Shown piece after piece: positions 34,587 to 44,251 of a DNA stretch of 64,000 nt (within the stretch, counting starts at the first letter, position 1; the number at the start of each line of letters is the position of its first letter). The stretch spans positions 36,914-100,913 of the forward strand of contig SDNP01000006.1 in assembly GCA_004524445.1 (NCBI GenBank), given 5' to 3'. The translations under genes and the position numbers were made by a program. The notes under the pieces are model-generated. The model was not told the origin of the DNA, did no database searches, and was given only the letters and a program-made list of their open reading frames with translations. This stretch comes from Candidatus Thorarchaeota archaeon. GTDB lineage: Archaea > Asgardarchaeota > Thorarchaeia > Thorarchaeales > Thorarchaeaceae.

Positions 34587-35921
34587 CTATTTATCAGGCA
34601 TGTTACTCCGTTTGTGCGAACCTTTTTCCGATGATGGCGAATCCTTTGATTCTTCTTTTCCTGAAAGAATCCAGTTCCTGATTTTCCTGACAGTCAATCT
34701 AACACACTGGTTGAAGGATTTTATGAGCCTGACAGGAAGAACTAGAATACCAAAGATGGTTCTGAGAACCTTGTCTTTTGCTGTGGCTTTCTCGGGATAC
34801 GCCATATAAGAGAGAGTATGTTGTCTAAGCAAATCGTCGAGAGCAGCTGCGAAAGCTTCCTTTTCCAAGGCTGAAAGATTTAGTCCCTTGAAAATATCAC
34901 TCTGTAGAAAGCTATCTTTGTCCATTACGCTCTTCCACTTCAGATACTTCGCTTTCTCAACAATGGAATTCAAGCTGTATACGAGATCGCCCAAGAATGG
35001 GACTAGCGACTTATGAACAGCTGTGGGGGTTGGTTCTGCCTCGAACTCCTTGTATAGGAATCTGGCTGGACCTAGACCATAAACTGGTGGCTTGAACCAA
35101 AGGATATGCAGGAGCCCCTCAATCTTCCTCAGTGCAGTTTTATTTCTCCTTTCAATGTGATCAGGGAGTTCATCCAATACAGCTTCTCTGGCAATATCAA
35201 AAGCACCCGCTTTAAGGCTCTCCCATGTTCTCTCCAAATCGATTACAGATTTCGCAAATCGGTAGAATTTGAAGTCCAAGGTTTCCTCTATTTCTTCATT
35301 ACTGACGACTTCCGTTTCCTTCTGAGTGGAAATCTCATTCCCTCCGGCAATCTCCCATAATGTCTGGAACAAATCAAATCGATATCTAACTTCCCTTGGC
35401 AGTTCTAACCTTAGGGCATGATCTCCTGGCTGCGCAACCAGATATGAGTTCTCTAACATATCTTCTATAGAATCAAATTGGCTTACATTCTCTGGAAACA
35501 GGTTTGCTGCTCCATGACCTGTGGTTGACCAGCAATACATTTCGCCTGATTCGAGGTCCTGTTCAATGATTATTCGCTCTTTATCCCCAAGGTGGTCAAA
35601 TTGACTGGTGAATCCCTTACTATATGCCATAATTGCATAGACAACGTATCTCTCTTTCCCCTTTTTCAACCCCGGCATTCTCAGGACTAGCCCGATTGTA
35701 TCGAGTGGCTCTCCACTTGTTAACCAGTCGCCTGTTGTCTGATTCCACTCCCATCTGTCACCCAACTCGTAGAATACTTCTCGAAGGCTTCGCAAGTCTA
35801 CAGCTTGTTTCGCTTTTTCTAATGTTTCTTGTTGCCAAGATTCATATTCTCGCCTAAGTCGATCCATACTTTCTCTTTCAAAATCTAGCCATCTAGATTC
35901 GACCTTCAGCTTGACTTTCAT
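34587..35921 (-). CDS. Hypothetical protein
   Basis: 444 residues, soluble, mostly helical. The N-terminal half is charged with one stretch of beta character (RYVVYAIMAYSKG). The C-terminal part has a hydrophobic segment (TIFGILVLPVRLI), which may be a membrane-associated helix, and a basic, Ser-rich tail. I recognise no family. ATG 35921 is preferred; a TTG at 35936 is in frame. It is convergent with the HAD gene, 8 bases away. Confidence 0.72.
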   Translation of the reverse strand: MKVKLKVESRWLDFERESMDRLRREYESWQQETLEKAKQAVDLRSLREVFYELGDRWEWNQTTGDWLTSGEPLDTIGLVLRMPGLKKGKERYVVYAIMAYSKGFTSQFDHLGDKERIIIEQDLESGEMYCWSTTGHGAANLFPENVSQFDSIEDMLENSYLVAQPGDHALRLELPREVRYRFDLFQTLWEIAGGNEISTQKETEVVSNEEIEETLDFKFYRFAKSVIDLERTWESLKAGAFDIAREAVLDELPDHIERRNKTALRKIEGLLHILWFKPPVYGLGPARFLYKEFEAEPTPTAVHKSLVPFLGDLVYSLNSIVEKAKYLKWKSVMDKDSFLQSDIFKGLNLSALEKEAFAAALDDLLRQHTLSYMAYPEKATAKDKVLRTIFGILVLPVRLIKSFNQCVRLTVRKIRNWILSGKEESKDSPSSEKGSHKRSNMPDK

Positions 35922-36072
35922 TAGGATATCACACAATTTGATTGGGTTTCAACTGTCTACTTGGATTCACTGCAGTTACAAATATTGATTAGTGCATTGT
36001 TGAAATCGATATTGGTTGTGCCTCTTATGGATGTTGCTTACCCACCCTATTTCACGTGGACCTGAATCAATA

Positions 36073-37059
36073 TCAAGCAGTCGATATTTCTAGTAGTATG
36101 CTATTCAACATGACCTTGGTTGGACTACTATCAACATACATAAAAATATGAGAGCTTGGCATAGCCATTTTGAATTGTTCCATATCCCACTTGAGAACTA
36201 TTTCTCCTTCTCTCCTTCTTGCTTCCAATTTCCAATCTTTAGCTTTCTTGACCATCTCTTCAATCTTACTCAGCACTTGGTCAAATTCCCCGGAGATCTT
36301 GATGATTATTTCCTCACCAATAGGATGCTGAATACTTAGTTTCAGAAGAACGATAATTTCACTACTTAGTTGCGTTTCCACTATGATATTCTGAGCAACC
36401 TTCTTGTTCCGTTTTTCTCTCCACTCGATAGCATATTTGGTAGAATTTGGCAATTTGGCGTTTAGGTATTCCAAATGAGTGGTCACAAGATATTCAATCT
36501 GATGGATTTCGCCAGGAGAATGGGCAATTTCCGCAAGGGCGTATCCAGCGTAGTAAGAAATAATTGCAATCCCTAAGAGTACAAAAGCTCCGATTGAGCA
36601 AATGAGTGTAATTCCGAAGATTAGTAATAAGAGTGTGCTTCCCAGAGACCAAACTGCGACAGCAAACCATGCAATGTCAGTGACATCATCCTCCGCAGAC
36701 CCCGATGCGCTTTCAACTGCCAATTCCAATCTTTCGAAGAAATTGCCCACATCTCTAATGCTTACATTTTTTCTATGGACTTTCCAATCCTTGCCAAGAC
36801 GCGATGGATTGAGGAAACTTATGCTCTGCTTGGCGCGAATGCCGGAGGAATACAGGAATCTTGAAAGAAAAGCTCCCATGATCAGCTGAAATCCCAGAGT
36901 GAAGACGCCTTGGAGAATCGGATTCTCCAGCCTGCAGATGAATATCAAAACAGGGGTTAGCACAACAATGAGGACTATGGAGATTAAGAGCAGAAAGAAA
37001 TGGTGCCGGATCGCATCAGACTTATCCAAAAACACCAAATTCCTGTTTCTCTTCAGCAA
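36073..37059 (-). CDS. Hypothetical membrane protein
   Basis: 328 residues with two pairs of membrane helices (about 22-45 and 50-70, then about 130-175) separated by a soluble stretch, and a soluble C-terminal domain of about 140 residues. TTG start at 37059 with GGGGAG 7 bases upstream. No family recognised. The next minus-strand gene upstream lies about 140 bases away, so it is probably transcribed on its own. Confidence 0.72.
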   Translation of the reverse strand: MLKRNRNLVFLDKSDAIRHHFFLLLISIVLIVVLTPVLIFICRLENPILQGVFTLGFQLIMGAFLSRFLYSSGIRAKQSISFLNPSRLGKDWKVHRKNVSIRDVGNFFERLELAVESASGSAEDDVTDIAWFAVAVWSLGSTLLLLIFGITLICSIGAFVLLGIAIISYYAGYALAEIAHSPGEIHQIEYLVTTHLEYLNAKLPNSTKYAIEWREKRNKKVAQNIIVETQLSSEIIVLLKLSIQHPIGEEIIIKISGEFDQVLSKIEEMVKKAKDWKLEARRREGEIVLKWDMEQFKMAMPSSHIFMYVDSSPTKVMLNSILLEISTA

Positions 37060-37194
37060 TGAAATCTCCCCTTCGGTACAAAAAGCAATAGATCCCCTTA
37101 TGATAAATGTTGTTTGAGAAGAGAACGAATGAAAAACCTATTTGGGGAGTAGCGAATCTACCTGTTCAATGTTATGACAGTATTTACTCATTGG

Positions 37195-37590
37195 TTACTT
37201 TATGAAGAAGATATCCCCCCGACTTTCATTGGTGACCACGCTTATCTGCATATCAGTTTCTAGCACGTATGTGGCATCAATCGCCTTGACCACTGCCATC
37301 CTCTCTCTTGCATGTGCAATAGCAGCGAAATCACTTATTGGTTTTCCAAATTCTGTTATTACTACCATGACTTCTTGAAAGAGCTGGTCGATAAAACCCG
37401 GGTGTTCTGAAAAATATTCTTGCAGGTCCTTATGCAATGCTACGATATCGTAATCATCCCAGCTGCGATCCAACTCATCTGAGCTTTTTGCAACAAACAC
37501 AGGTCCGGAGAATTCTCCGTCGACACCAACTGATTCTCCGCGCAGTATTGGAAACAACCGTAAATCATTATCATCATTCGGGTCAGACAT
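37195..37590 (-). CDS. Free-standing PEP-utiliser-type swivel domain lacking the catalytic His
   Basis: 131 residues from ATG 37590 (GTG 37605 is in frame). After an acidic N-terminus, the sequence follows the phosphohistidine swivelling domain of PEP-utilising enzymes: GESVGVDGEFSGPVFV, then DYDIVAL, then VVITEFGKPISDFAAIAHARERMAVVKA. The canonical motif is TxxGGxxSHxAIxARE, with His carrying the phosphate. Here Asp replaces that His, while the surrounding residues are kept. It has no kinase domain. A non-catalytic, possibly binding or regulatory role is likely. Confidence 0.65.
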   Translation of the reverse strand: MSDPNDDNDLRLFPILRGESVGVDGEFSGPVFVAKSSDELDRSWDDYDIVALHKDLQEYFSEHPGFIDQLFQEVMVVITEFGKPISDFAAIAHARERMAVVKAIDATYVLETDMQISVVTNESRGDIFFIK

Positions 37591-37747
37591 TTTTCTACAA
37601 CCCACTGCATCTTGCTCTATAGCTCGTCTGTAACAGGTCTGATATCGCTAGCCTTTAATGTTTGCTGCGTGAATACACATCAAGAACGGACAAACTTCAT
37701 CTAGTACTTATGTATATGTTTGTTCTGGGTCAGAGGTCTTGGTGAAT

Positions 37748-38269
37748 ATGACAGTGTATGAGTTTGAGGAACGGATACCCCAAATCGGGAAGGACTCGTT
37801 TGTGAGCCCTTCTGCATCGGTCATCGGGAAAGTTGTGATTGGTCAAGAGTGTTATGTTGCCCCTGGCGCAGTTGTGAAAGGGGATTATGGTGAGATTGAA
37901 ATCGGAGATGGTACTAGTGTACAGGACAACGTGGTTGTACATGCTCGGCCCAATGAGAAAACAACTATTGGAGATAATGTGACTTTGGGACATGGATGTA
38001 TCATTCATAACGCCACAATTGAGGATGAGGCGGTCATTGGGATGGGCGCCATAGTTTCTGATTATGCGGTAGTAGGAAATTGGGCCATTATTGGCGAGGG
38101 GGCTGTCGTGAAGGCACGTTCTACGATTGCATCAGAAAAAATAGCTGTAGGAGTTCCAGCAAAGGTAATCGCAGATGTTCAGGACCATCATCGCAAAGAG
38201 CTGTCTGAATTTAAATACATATACCGAAGCCTGGCAAGGCGATATCCCTCTGGTCTAAAAGAAATCTAG
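37748..38269 (+). CDS. Gamma-carbonic anhydrase-like hexapeptide protein
   Basis: 173 residues of left-handed beta-helix with hexapeptide repeats (SVIGKVVIGQECYVAPGAVVKG and on). The three zinc-ligand histidines of the gamma-carbonic anhydrase group are at VVVHAR, LGHGCIIH (two). It may hydrate CO2 or be a related acyltransferase. ATG 37748 is chosen, with GGTGA directly upstream; a TTG at 37739 is in frame. Confidence 0.85.
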   Translation: MTVYEFEERIPQIGKDSFVSPSASVIGKVVIGQECYVAPGAVVKGDYGEIEIGDGTSVQDNVVVHARPNEKTTIGDNVTLGHGCIIHNATIEDEAVIGMGAIVSDYAVVGNWAIIGEGAVVKARSTIASEKIAVGVPAKVIADVQDHHRKELSEFKYIYRSLARRYPSGLKEI

Positions 38270-38295
38270 ACCAGTGCACTCTGTTACTGGTTGTT

Positions 38296-39054
38296 TTAGA
38301 CCATTGATATCAGCTTATCTCGATTGAATCTACCGAGCGCAATTGCCCATGAAACTGAAAATAGGACAACAGCAATCATAAGTGTCAGCAGATTTGTCAG
38401 CCATATCACTGTTGGATTGGGAACTCCTTGCTCGATTCCGATGAGAGGAAATATCATTGGAATCATAAAGATAAGAATAACAGCTCCTGATGATTGATAT
38501 GCCTCATAGACACGAGAAACTTTTCCACTGATTATAATCATCACTGCAACAACTGCGAATATCATTACGGGAGCTGCTGTGAAGATTAAGAAGAGTCCCG
38601 GCAAATCTGGTATAAGAACGAGAGGCGCCCCTATCAAAAGCAATGCCACGTTGCTCGCAATCATAGATACCAGAGTGCCGCCAAAAAGAATAACCAAGCA
38701 TGGTATTGCAGAACTGAGTGTTTTGCCCACTAGAAGGTCTCTATCTGTAAGTGGGGTACATAGTAGCGGTTCAAGAGTATTTTGTTCTTTCTCGCCTACT
38801 AATGCGTTTGCTGAAATCATGGTCGCTGGCATTATTCCAAAGATTGCTAACAATGAGGCAGTATAAGGCGCCAAGAAACCCATGAGTTCGGGAATCTCAC
38901 TTGGGGGTACTAGGATAGCAGTTCCGACCGTAGACAATACGACCATAATCGGACCAAACGCTCCTGCCATTATCAATCCATATTTTACCATACTTATTTC
39001 CAGAGCCATCTTCAGGTCTGTCTTGGCAACTATTAACGCCTTATTCATTGTCAT
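38296..39054 (-). CDS. ABC-2 type transporter permease
   Basis: 252 residues with six membrane helices and the ENTLEPLLCTPLTDRDLLVGK segment near residue 90, typical of NatB-like ABC-2 permeases (EKEQNTLExLLxTPxS). With the ATPase encoded just upstream it should form an exporter. The start overlaps the ATPase stop by one base. Confidence 0.9.
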   Translation of the reverse strand: MTMNKALIVAKTDLKMALEISMVKYGLIMAGAFGPIMVVLSTVGTAILVPPSEIPELMGFLAPYTASLLAIFGIMPATMISANALVGEKEQNTLEPLLCTPLTDRDLLVGKTLSSAIPCLVILFGGTLVSMIASNVALLLIGAPLVLIPDLPGLFLIFTAAPVMIFAVVAVMIIISGKVSRVYEAYQSSGAVILIFMIPMIFPLIGIEQGVPNPTVIWLTNLLTLMIAVVLFSVSWAIALGRFNRDKLISMV

Positions 39055-40004
39055 CAGACACTTCCCTCCCTGACAACCTGTAAGTAGATATCCTCAAGGG
39101 TAGCTTCCTCTTCTACCATTTCTACAATGTCAACACCCTGACCTAAAAGGACACGAAGCAAGGAGGGATTGTTCGATCTAGCATTCTCAACCTCAACAAC
39201 CAGTGAATCTATGCCTACTTCAGCCAGTTTGACATAGGGTTGCTGCTCTGCAATCTCCTTAGCTTTTTCTATTCCTTCCGCAATGATCATCCTAAATACT
39301 CGTTTCGTTCGCAGTTTATCCGTTAGTTCTCGAGTTTTTCCAGAAATGAGAATCTCCCCCTTATCGATTATGGCCACTCTATCACAGATTCTTTCTATTT
39401 CTGCTAGATTGTGGGAATTGATGAAGAAAGTCTGGCCATACTCCCTCGAGAGATTTAGAATCAGCTGACGCACTCGCTTGGCTGCAATTGGGTCTAAAGA
39501 TGATGTTGGTTCGTCCAACAATAGAACAGTGGGTTCATGAAGCATTGCCCTACACAATGCGACTCTTTGTCGATTCCCCGAACTTAATTTGCCTGCCGCA
39601 TCGTCTTTTCGGTTCCATAAGCCCATGAACTCAAGAAGTTCCTTGACACGACTCGGAATTTCTTCATCCTTCATACCATATAATCGAGCGAAATAGACCA
39701 AATTGTCATACGCAGACATGTTTTCATAGAGTGTGTGATTTGCTTCCTCTGGAAGAACACCGGTTGTTTGTCGAACTTCAACAGGATCCTGCAAAATGTC
39801 TATGCCTGAAACTGATGCAGTCCCTTTATCCGGCTTGAGAAGCGTGCAGAGAAGTCGTACCGTTGTGCTCTTTCCTGCTCCATTCGGCCCTAAGAGACCA
39901 AATATGGATCCTTTGGGAACATCCAATGAAACGTTATCGACAGCAGTTATTTCACCAAATCTCTTTGTTAATCCCTGAATCTTGACTTCAAAAGTCGTTT
40001 CCAT
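39054..40004 (-). CDS. ABC transporter ATPase, NatA/CcmA type
   Basis: 316 residues. ATP-binding cassette with Walker A (GPNGAGKST), Q-loop, signature (KLSSGNRQRVALCRAML), Walker B (VLLLDEPTSSLD) and H-loop (INSHNLAE). The C-terminal region is the DrrA/NatA-type extension. ATG 40004 is preferred because GGAGGT lies 7 bases upstream; a GTG at 40019 is in frame. It pairs with the downstream permease as an exporter of unknown substrate. Confidence 0.92.
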   Translation of the reverse strand: METTFEVKIQGLTKRFGEITAVDNVSLDVPKGSIFGLLGPNGAGKSTTVRLLCTLLKPDKGTASVSGIDILQDPVEVRQTTGVLPEEANHTLYENMSAYDNLVYFARLYGMKDEEIPSRVKELLEFMGLWNRKDDAAGKLSSGNRQRVALCRAMLHEPTVLLLDEPTSSLDPIAAKRVRQLILNLSREYGQTFFINSHNLAEIERICDRVAIIDKGEILISGKTRELTDKLRTKRVFRMIIAEGIEKAKEIAEQQPYVKLAEVGIDSLVVEVENARSNNPSLLRVLLGQGVDIVEMVEEEATLEDIYLQVVREGSV

Positions 40005-40129
40005 ATATGCTACCTCCACGGCTAGGAGTCACACTACTTGAAAATTTCCTTGAGTTATCAATCTATCCACAAAAAAATTTGCGGAGTGCATTGACTCAGG
40101 GCCAAGCCTACAAATTCTTTGAGATTATC

Positions 40130-40381
40130 TCACACCGATATCATTTTTTCCACGACTGCGGTTGTTGTATCTGCGATACCTGGTATTTTGTGAATATGAT
40201 CCACAGTCAAATCATATAGCGCCTCTAAGCTCGGCACCTCAACTAAGACCACTATGTCATACTCACCTGTTGTGACTGCAACTCTGATAGCAGCGTCTAT
40301 CTTTCGAAGTTCAGCTACTACTAAATCTGTCTTCCCAATTTCAACCGCCATCAAGATGTATGCTTTTATTTCATTAGCCAT
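40130..40381 (-). CDS. Free-standing Lrp/AsnC ligand-binding (RAM) domain protein
   Basis: 83 residues that make up one RAM/ACT-like domain of the Lrp/AsnC family without a DNA-binding helix-turn-helix. The pattern AYILMAVEIGKTDLVVAEL, then VAVTTGEYDIVVLVEV, then IHKIPGIADTTTAVV is diagnostic. Such proteins bind amino acids or modulate full-length Lrp proteins. ATG with GAGGAGAACT upstream. It directly follows a transporter that ends in a similar domain, 25 bases away, so the two are probably co-transcribed. Confidence 0.9.
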   Translation of the reverse strand: MANEIKAYILMAVEIGKTDLVVAELRKIDAAIRVAVTTGEYDIVVLVEVPSLEALYDLTVDHIHKIPGIADTTTAVVEKMISV

Positions 40382-40406
40382 ATTCAGTTCTCCTCCATTT
40401 CTCTTT

Positions 40407-41666
40407 TCATCTATGATCTCTCAGAATAACTAGAGTATTCACTTGCTTGACCCCTGGGATTTTCTGGATCTTGTGTAGTATTTTTGTTCTAGCCTTGCTA
40501 AGACTTCTGCTTTTGATACTCAGAATATAATCATGTTTCCCAGCTAGTCCTGATACACTCTCGACCCCCTTTATTGCGAACAATTCTGGCAAGATGTCCC
40601 CTACTTGCGGCTCCACATTAACAATCACAAGAGACCTAACATCCGATGCCTCTAACGCTATAACGCCCATCATTACAAGAGTGACTCCGAAGATTTTGAG
40701 AACCCACAACATACTATCTGAGGCGATACCACCAAATGCACCAGGCAAAAGGAAGTTTCCAATCAGCGTCATGGGAATACCCAGTACTACAGAAATTGAA
40801 GACAACGAGTTAACGATGGCAGTCGTACCTCTTCCCAAAGCACGGATATACATTATCAGAGAGAAGAAGGTGGCAACCGAAGAACCCACCATTAGCCAGA
40901 AGCCAGCATCAAATGATTGCATTATCTGATTCATACCATCAGGAGGTATGAATGGAATACTCAATGCAGTCATTATTATATTCAGAAACAGTAGACTCCA
41001 AATTCGCATATTCAATGAATCTACCCTCAAGCCTTCCGAAAGCTCATATCTTTTGGTTTTCCGCTGAAGGAAGGTCGTAACTGCAGATGACACATTCATT
41101 GGCAATAATACAATTAGAAGCGTCACCACATTGAATCCTCCTGGCTCGATTCCAACTAACATGACTCCTAGCATTATGGAAACCACACATTGAAGCTCAA
41201 TAATTGTTGGCGTGTCCTTTTCAGCAACAAGGTCTCCAATGAGCAGATATATGATGACCAATTGACCATAAGGGAGCACTACTGATGCGTCAGTTGAACC
41301 AGCGAGAATATAGTAAAAGAATGTTGAAATTCCAGCAAATGATCCCGCAATGAATAGATACAGCATTGGCCTTGAGGGCAGCAAACTAATTCTGCCAAAG
41401 TCCGGATCTAATTCGTAGCCTAATGCTCTCCTTTTTCCCTCCCGACTAATCTTAATGCTAAGAATGACGACCAGGGTTAATGTTATTGCGAAACTAACCC
41501 ACTGCGAAATCAATCCGTAGATGATCGGGTTGCTAGCAAAGGTGTTGAGTGCCACAATATCAAAGCCCACTGAGAAGGTGCGCATCACTCCTGCACCAAT
41601 AGCTAGAATATAAAACAAGGAGATTGTAGACCGACCACTAACCGGCCTTTGACTGGAACCACTCAT
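40407..41666 (-). CDS. DMT/EamA-type transporter fused to a C-terminal RAM domain
   Basis: 419 residues. The first 340 hold ten membrane helices in the two-repeat layout of the drug/metabolite transporter superfamily. The last 70 residues (from about 345: SLVIVNVEPQVGDILPELFA, then LAGKHDYILSIKSRSL, then IQKIPGVKQVNTLVIL) match the Lrp/AsnC ligand-binding domain. The fusion suggests transport controlled by, or signalling through, a bound amino acid. The next gene encodes a free-standing domain of the same fold that might pair with it. Confidence 0.85.
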   Translation of the reverse strand: MSGSSQRPVSGRSTISLFYILAIGAGVMRTFSVGFDIVALNTFASNPIIYGLISQWVSFAITLTLVVILSIKISREGKRRALGYELDPDFGRISLLPSRPMLYLFIAGSFAGISTFFYYILAGSTDASVVLPYGQLVIIYLLIGDLVAEKDTPTIIELQCVVSIMLGVMLVGIEPGGFNVVTLLIVLLPMNVSSAVTTFLQRKTKRYELSEGLRVDSLNMRIWSLLFLNIIMTALSIPFIPPDGMNQIMQSFDAGFWLMVGSSVATFFSLIMYIRALGRGTTAIVNSLSSISVVLGIPMTLIGNFLLPGAFGGIASDSMLWVLKIFGVTLVMMGVIALEASDVRSLVIVNVEPQVGDILPELFAIKGVESVSGLAGKHDYILSIKSRSLSKARTKILHKIQKIPGVKQVNTLVILRDHR

Positions 41667-41748
41667 TCCTCTCCCTCACTGCTGCATTTTGAACTTCCCT
41701 ATAATCGGGGGATTCTTGTGGCTTCACAGATAAGATGATGGATCATTC

Positions 41749-42693
41749 TTATGATTTTTCTTCAGATTCTTCATCTTCATCCTTGTTCAATTCATCAGAT
41801 AAGCCACGGCGGGCCAAGATGAATTCATCGAAGGTCAGTCGTTTGCCAGCCTTAAGCTTATCTACAGCCTCATCTTCCTTTTCGCGACGGCTCTCTCTCT
41901 GCTTCTTTCGCCGCTCGTGTCGACGAGCTTCCCTAGAATCAGTAGATTGCTTTCTAATTTTTGACTGAATCTCATCAATCTGTTGACGGACTTCCTTCAG
42001 TTGTTCTTCTCCGGCTTTGACCTTTTTGAGCCACTCGACAAAATTCTGATGCGCAGTGTCTGCGGCCTTTTTATATTCCTCAAGTTGAGGTCTAATTCTA
42101 ACAACCTCTCGATGGTGAACCTGAGACTTCTCTGATAGGTCGAGTACCTTTTGATGTGCGTCAGAAGCTTCGCCCTTGAGCTTTCTTGCGAGCCGTCTCA
42201 ATTCATGTATTCGATCTTGTTTCTCCTTTTCTTGTCCAATCTTGACGAGTTTCTTTTCAATTTCTGCGACTTCTTCGACGAGAGCTCGTTCCTCTTCTAT
42301 GGTAAGCTGTTCTGTTTGTTGCTTCCATTCCAATTCTTCGACTCTACGCATCATCTTGCGTTGGTCATTTGATGGGCTTCCCACCAAGTTACTGCGTAGC
42401 TCTCTAATCTCATCATACAAGCTCTTAAGCTGATCATGAAGAGCTGTTCTCTTATCTTTCCACTCTTGAATCTCGTCATTGATTCTATCTCGTTCCTGCC
42501 TCTCAGCCTTTACTGATTCAATTAGATTCTGGACTTCCTTATTGTAATCGTCTCTGATGCGTTTGTACTCGCGCATCTTATCCCGATTGTTTCTTAATTC
42601 AGTCAAGTAGTCTCTTGCTTCAGTCTTTAATTCCCTGAGTTTAGCCCGAAGGAACTCAATATCTTCTGACGTTGTCTCGGCCGCTTCTGTCAA
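41749..42693 (-). CDS. Archaeal coiled-coil protein (COG1340-like)
   Basis: 314 residues, nearly all charged heptad coiled coil from about residue 8 to 260. A basic stretch (RRHERRKKQRESRREK) follows, then a short conserved-looking tail (LKAGKRLTFDEFILARRGL) before an acidic end. This layout matches a widespread archaeal coiled-coil family of unknown function. Start is TTG at 42693, with GAGGT upstream. It is transcribed alone. Confidence 0.8.
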   Translation of the reverse strand: MTEAAETTSEDIEFLRAKLRELKTEARDYLTELRNNRDKMREYKRIRDDYNKEVQNLIESVKAERQERDRINDEIQEWKDKRTALHDQLKSLYDEIRELRSNLVGSPSNDQRKMMRRVEELEWKQQTEQLTIEEERALVEEVAEIEKKLVKIGQEKEKQDRIHELRRLARKLKGEASDAHQKVLDLSEKSQVHHREVVRIRPQLEEYKKAADTAHQNFVEWLKKVKAGEEQLKEVRQQIDEIQSKIRKQSTDSREARRHERRKKQRESRREKEDEAVDKLKAGKRLTFDEFILARRGLSDELNKDEDEESEEKS

Positions 42694-42843
42694 AATCTGA
42701 AACCTCAGAATTTCGTTTTACTAAGCCCTGCTTTGCAGGACGGATTTCCCTTGAATAGCCCAATTTGGTTTATGGGCGATATATTCAAACTCAACCCCTC
42801 CTAGCTGTCTTTTAAAGTTATTCATGAAGCTCTCCTTGATGCC

Positions 42844-43731
42844 TCAGAATTCTGCATTTATGAGGCTATCAGCTATCAAATCCGCAATATCAACATCAGA
42901 AATTCGTTGTAGAGCATTCCATCCTGGAGTTGCATTCACTTCAAGAATCCATAATTCTCCATTATTGTCTGGGATGATATCTACGCCAACAATGCGTCCC
43001 GATACAGATTTGGCAGCTGCTATGGCGAGGTCAGAAACATTAATGTCATTATTTCGTGCTCTGCCTCCTGAGTGAATGTTGGTTACAAAACCATCATCGG
43101 AATATCTTTGCATGGTAGCCACCACTTCACCATCTAATACAAAAGCTCGGATATCAAAGCCCGGTCCCTCTATAAGCTCTTGGAGGATATATGCTCCTTT
43201 TCCGAACATCTGTGAATGGAATTTCAAATAATCATATACATTTTCAATGTCAAACTGCTCACTGATGAGTTGAACGCCTAATCCACCAAATCCTGTAATG
43301 GGTTTCAGTACGCAGGGATGATTTTCTAGGACAAATTCAGCGGCTGTTTCAATGGACTCTGTGATTAGTGTTCGAGGTACCGGCAGTCCTCCAGAAATGA
43401 GCTTTCTCATTGACTCGGATTTGTTCCTCATCAATAATATGGATGCGACCGAGTTGATTACTTCTACACCCATCTCGGTTAATGCAGATAGTAACCCAAC
43501 TCTATTGAAGAATGCACCTATATCATTAGCACCTAGATCCAACACGAGTAGAGCGTCAAGCTTTGAAAGATTATTATTGCCTAACATAATGCGGTGCCTA
43601 TCTGTTGCTCCCTCACGAGATACTTTCCATGGAATTACACGAATAGCAGACTCACCTCGGTCTTCTATTAGTTCTTTCAGACGATTCATCCTTCTCGACC
43701 AAGGATCTGACGAGAATAATCCAATCTTCAT
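42844..43731 (-). CDS. RimK-like ATP-grasp ligase
   Basis: 295 residues. N-terminal pre-ATP-grasp domain, then the ATP-grasp core: VLKPITGFGGLGV (phosphate loop), ILQELIEG, DIRAFVLDGEVVATMQR, and metal ligands in ILEVNATPGWNAL. Closest in style to RimK/MptN/CofF ligases that add glutamate to proteins or to cofactors such as tetrahydromethanopterin or F420. Exact substrate cannot be read from the sequence. Confidence 0.88.
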   Translation of the reverse strand: MKIGLFSSDPWSRRMNRLKELIEDRGESAIRVIPWKVSREGATDRHRIMLGNNNLSKLDALLVLDLGANDIGAFFNRVGLLSALTEMGVEVINSVASILLMRNKSESMRKLISGGLPVPRTLITESIETAAEFVLENHPCVLKPITGFGGLGVQLISEQFDIENVYDYLKFHSQMFGKGAYILQELIEGPGFDIRAFVLDGEVVATMQRYSDDGFVTNIHSGGRARNNDINVSDLAIAAAKSVSGRIVGVDIIPDNNGELWILEVNATPGWNALQRISDVDIADLIADSLINAEF

Positions 43732-43838
43732 TTTCTATACTGATGAAGAAAGAAGCCCACCTTATTATAACCATTCACTTTGCAGATACATAACGAGCGC
43801 CTTTTATGGATAGAACTCCACCGCTATTTTGAATCAAA

Positions 43839-44228
43839 ATGAGCCTGTTTTCCGAAGCAGAGATGCAAAGAATATGTGATTTCATTGGAGATTCGGAAAA
43901 TAGCGTTTTAGTGACTTTCAGACAAAAATACGGGCCCACACGTCTAAAGAAAATATGGTTCAAATCCCTTGAGGGAGTGATTAATGAGGAATCTTGCATA
44001 AGCTGGTGGTCAAGTGCAGGTCAGATGGGCCTATTAGAATGTGACACACAGACAGGCACTTCAGTCTACGCTCAATGGATTTTAGGGGATTTTAACGAGC
44101 TTATCGGACTGTTTGAAATAGATGAGGATGAGGTTGTTAGCATTAGAGAGGGTTTTGACTCAGCAAATGTTGCATCCTCCGCAATGAGGGCATTAAGAAT
44201 TGGCGAAACTGGGGGCGAAAAAGAATAG
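43839..44228 (+). CDS. Hypothetical protein
   Basis: 129 residues, acidic C-terminus, no membrane helix. Two tryptophans side by side (CISWWSS) and a FNELIGLFEID segment are the main landmarks. No family recognised. Convergent with glmS. Confidence 0.65.
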   Translation: MSLFSEAEMQRICDFIGDSENSVLVTFRQKYGPTRLKKIWFKSLEGVINEESCISWWSSAGQMGLLECDTQTGTSVYAQWILGDFNELIGLFEIDEDEVVSIREGFDSANVASSAMRALRIGETGGEKE

Positions 44229-44251
44229 CTTTCCCTCTTCTCAATTCACGG

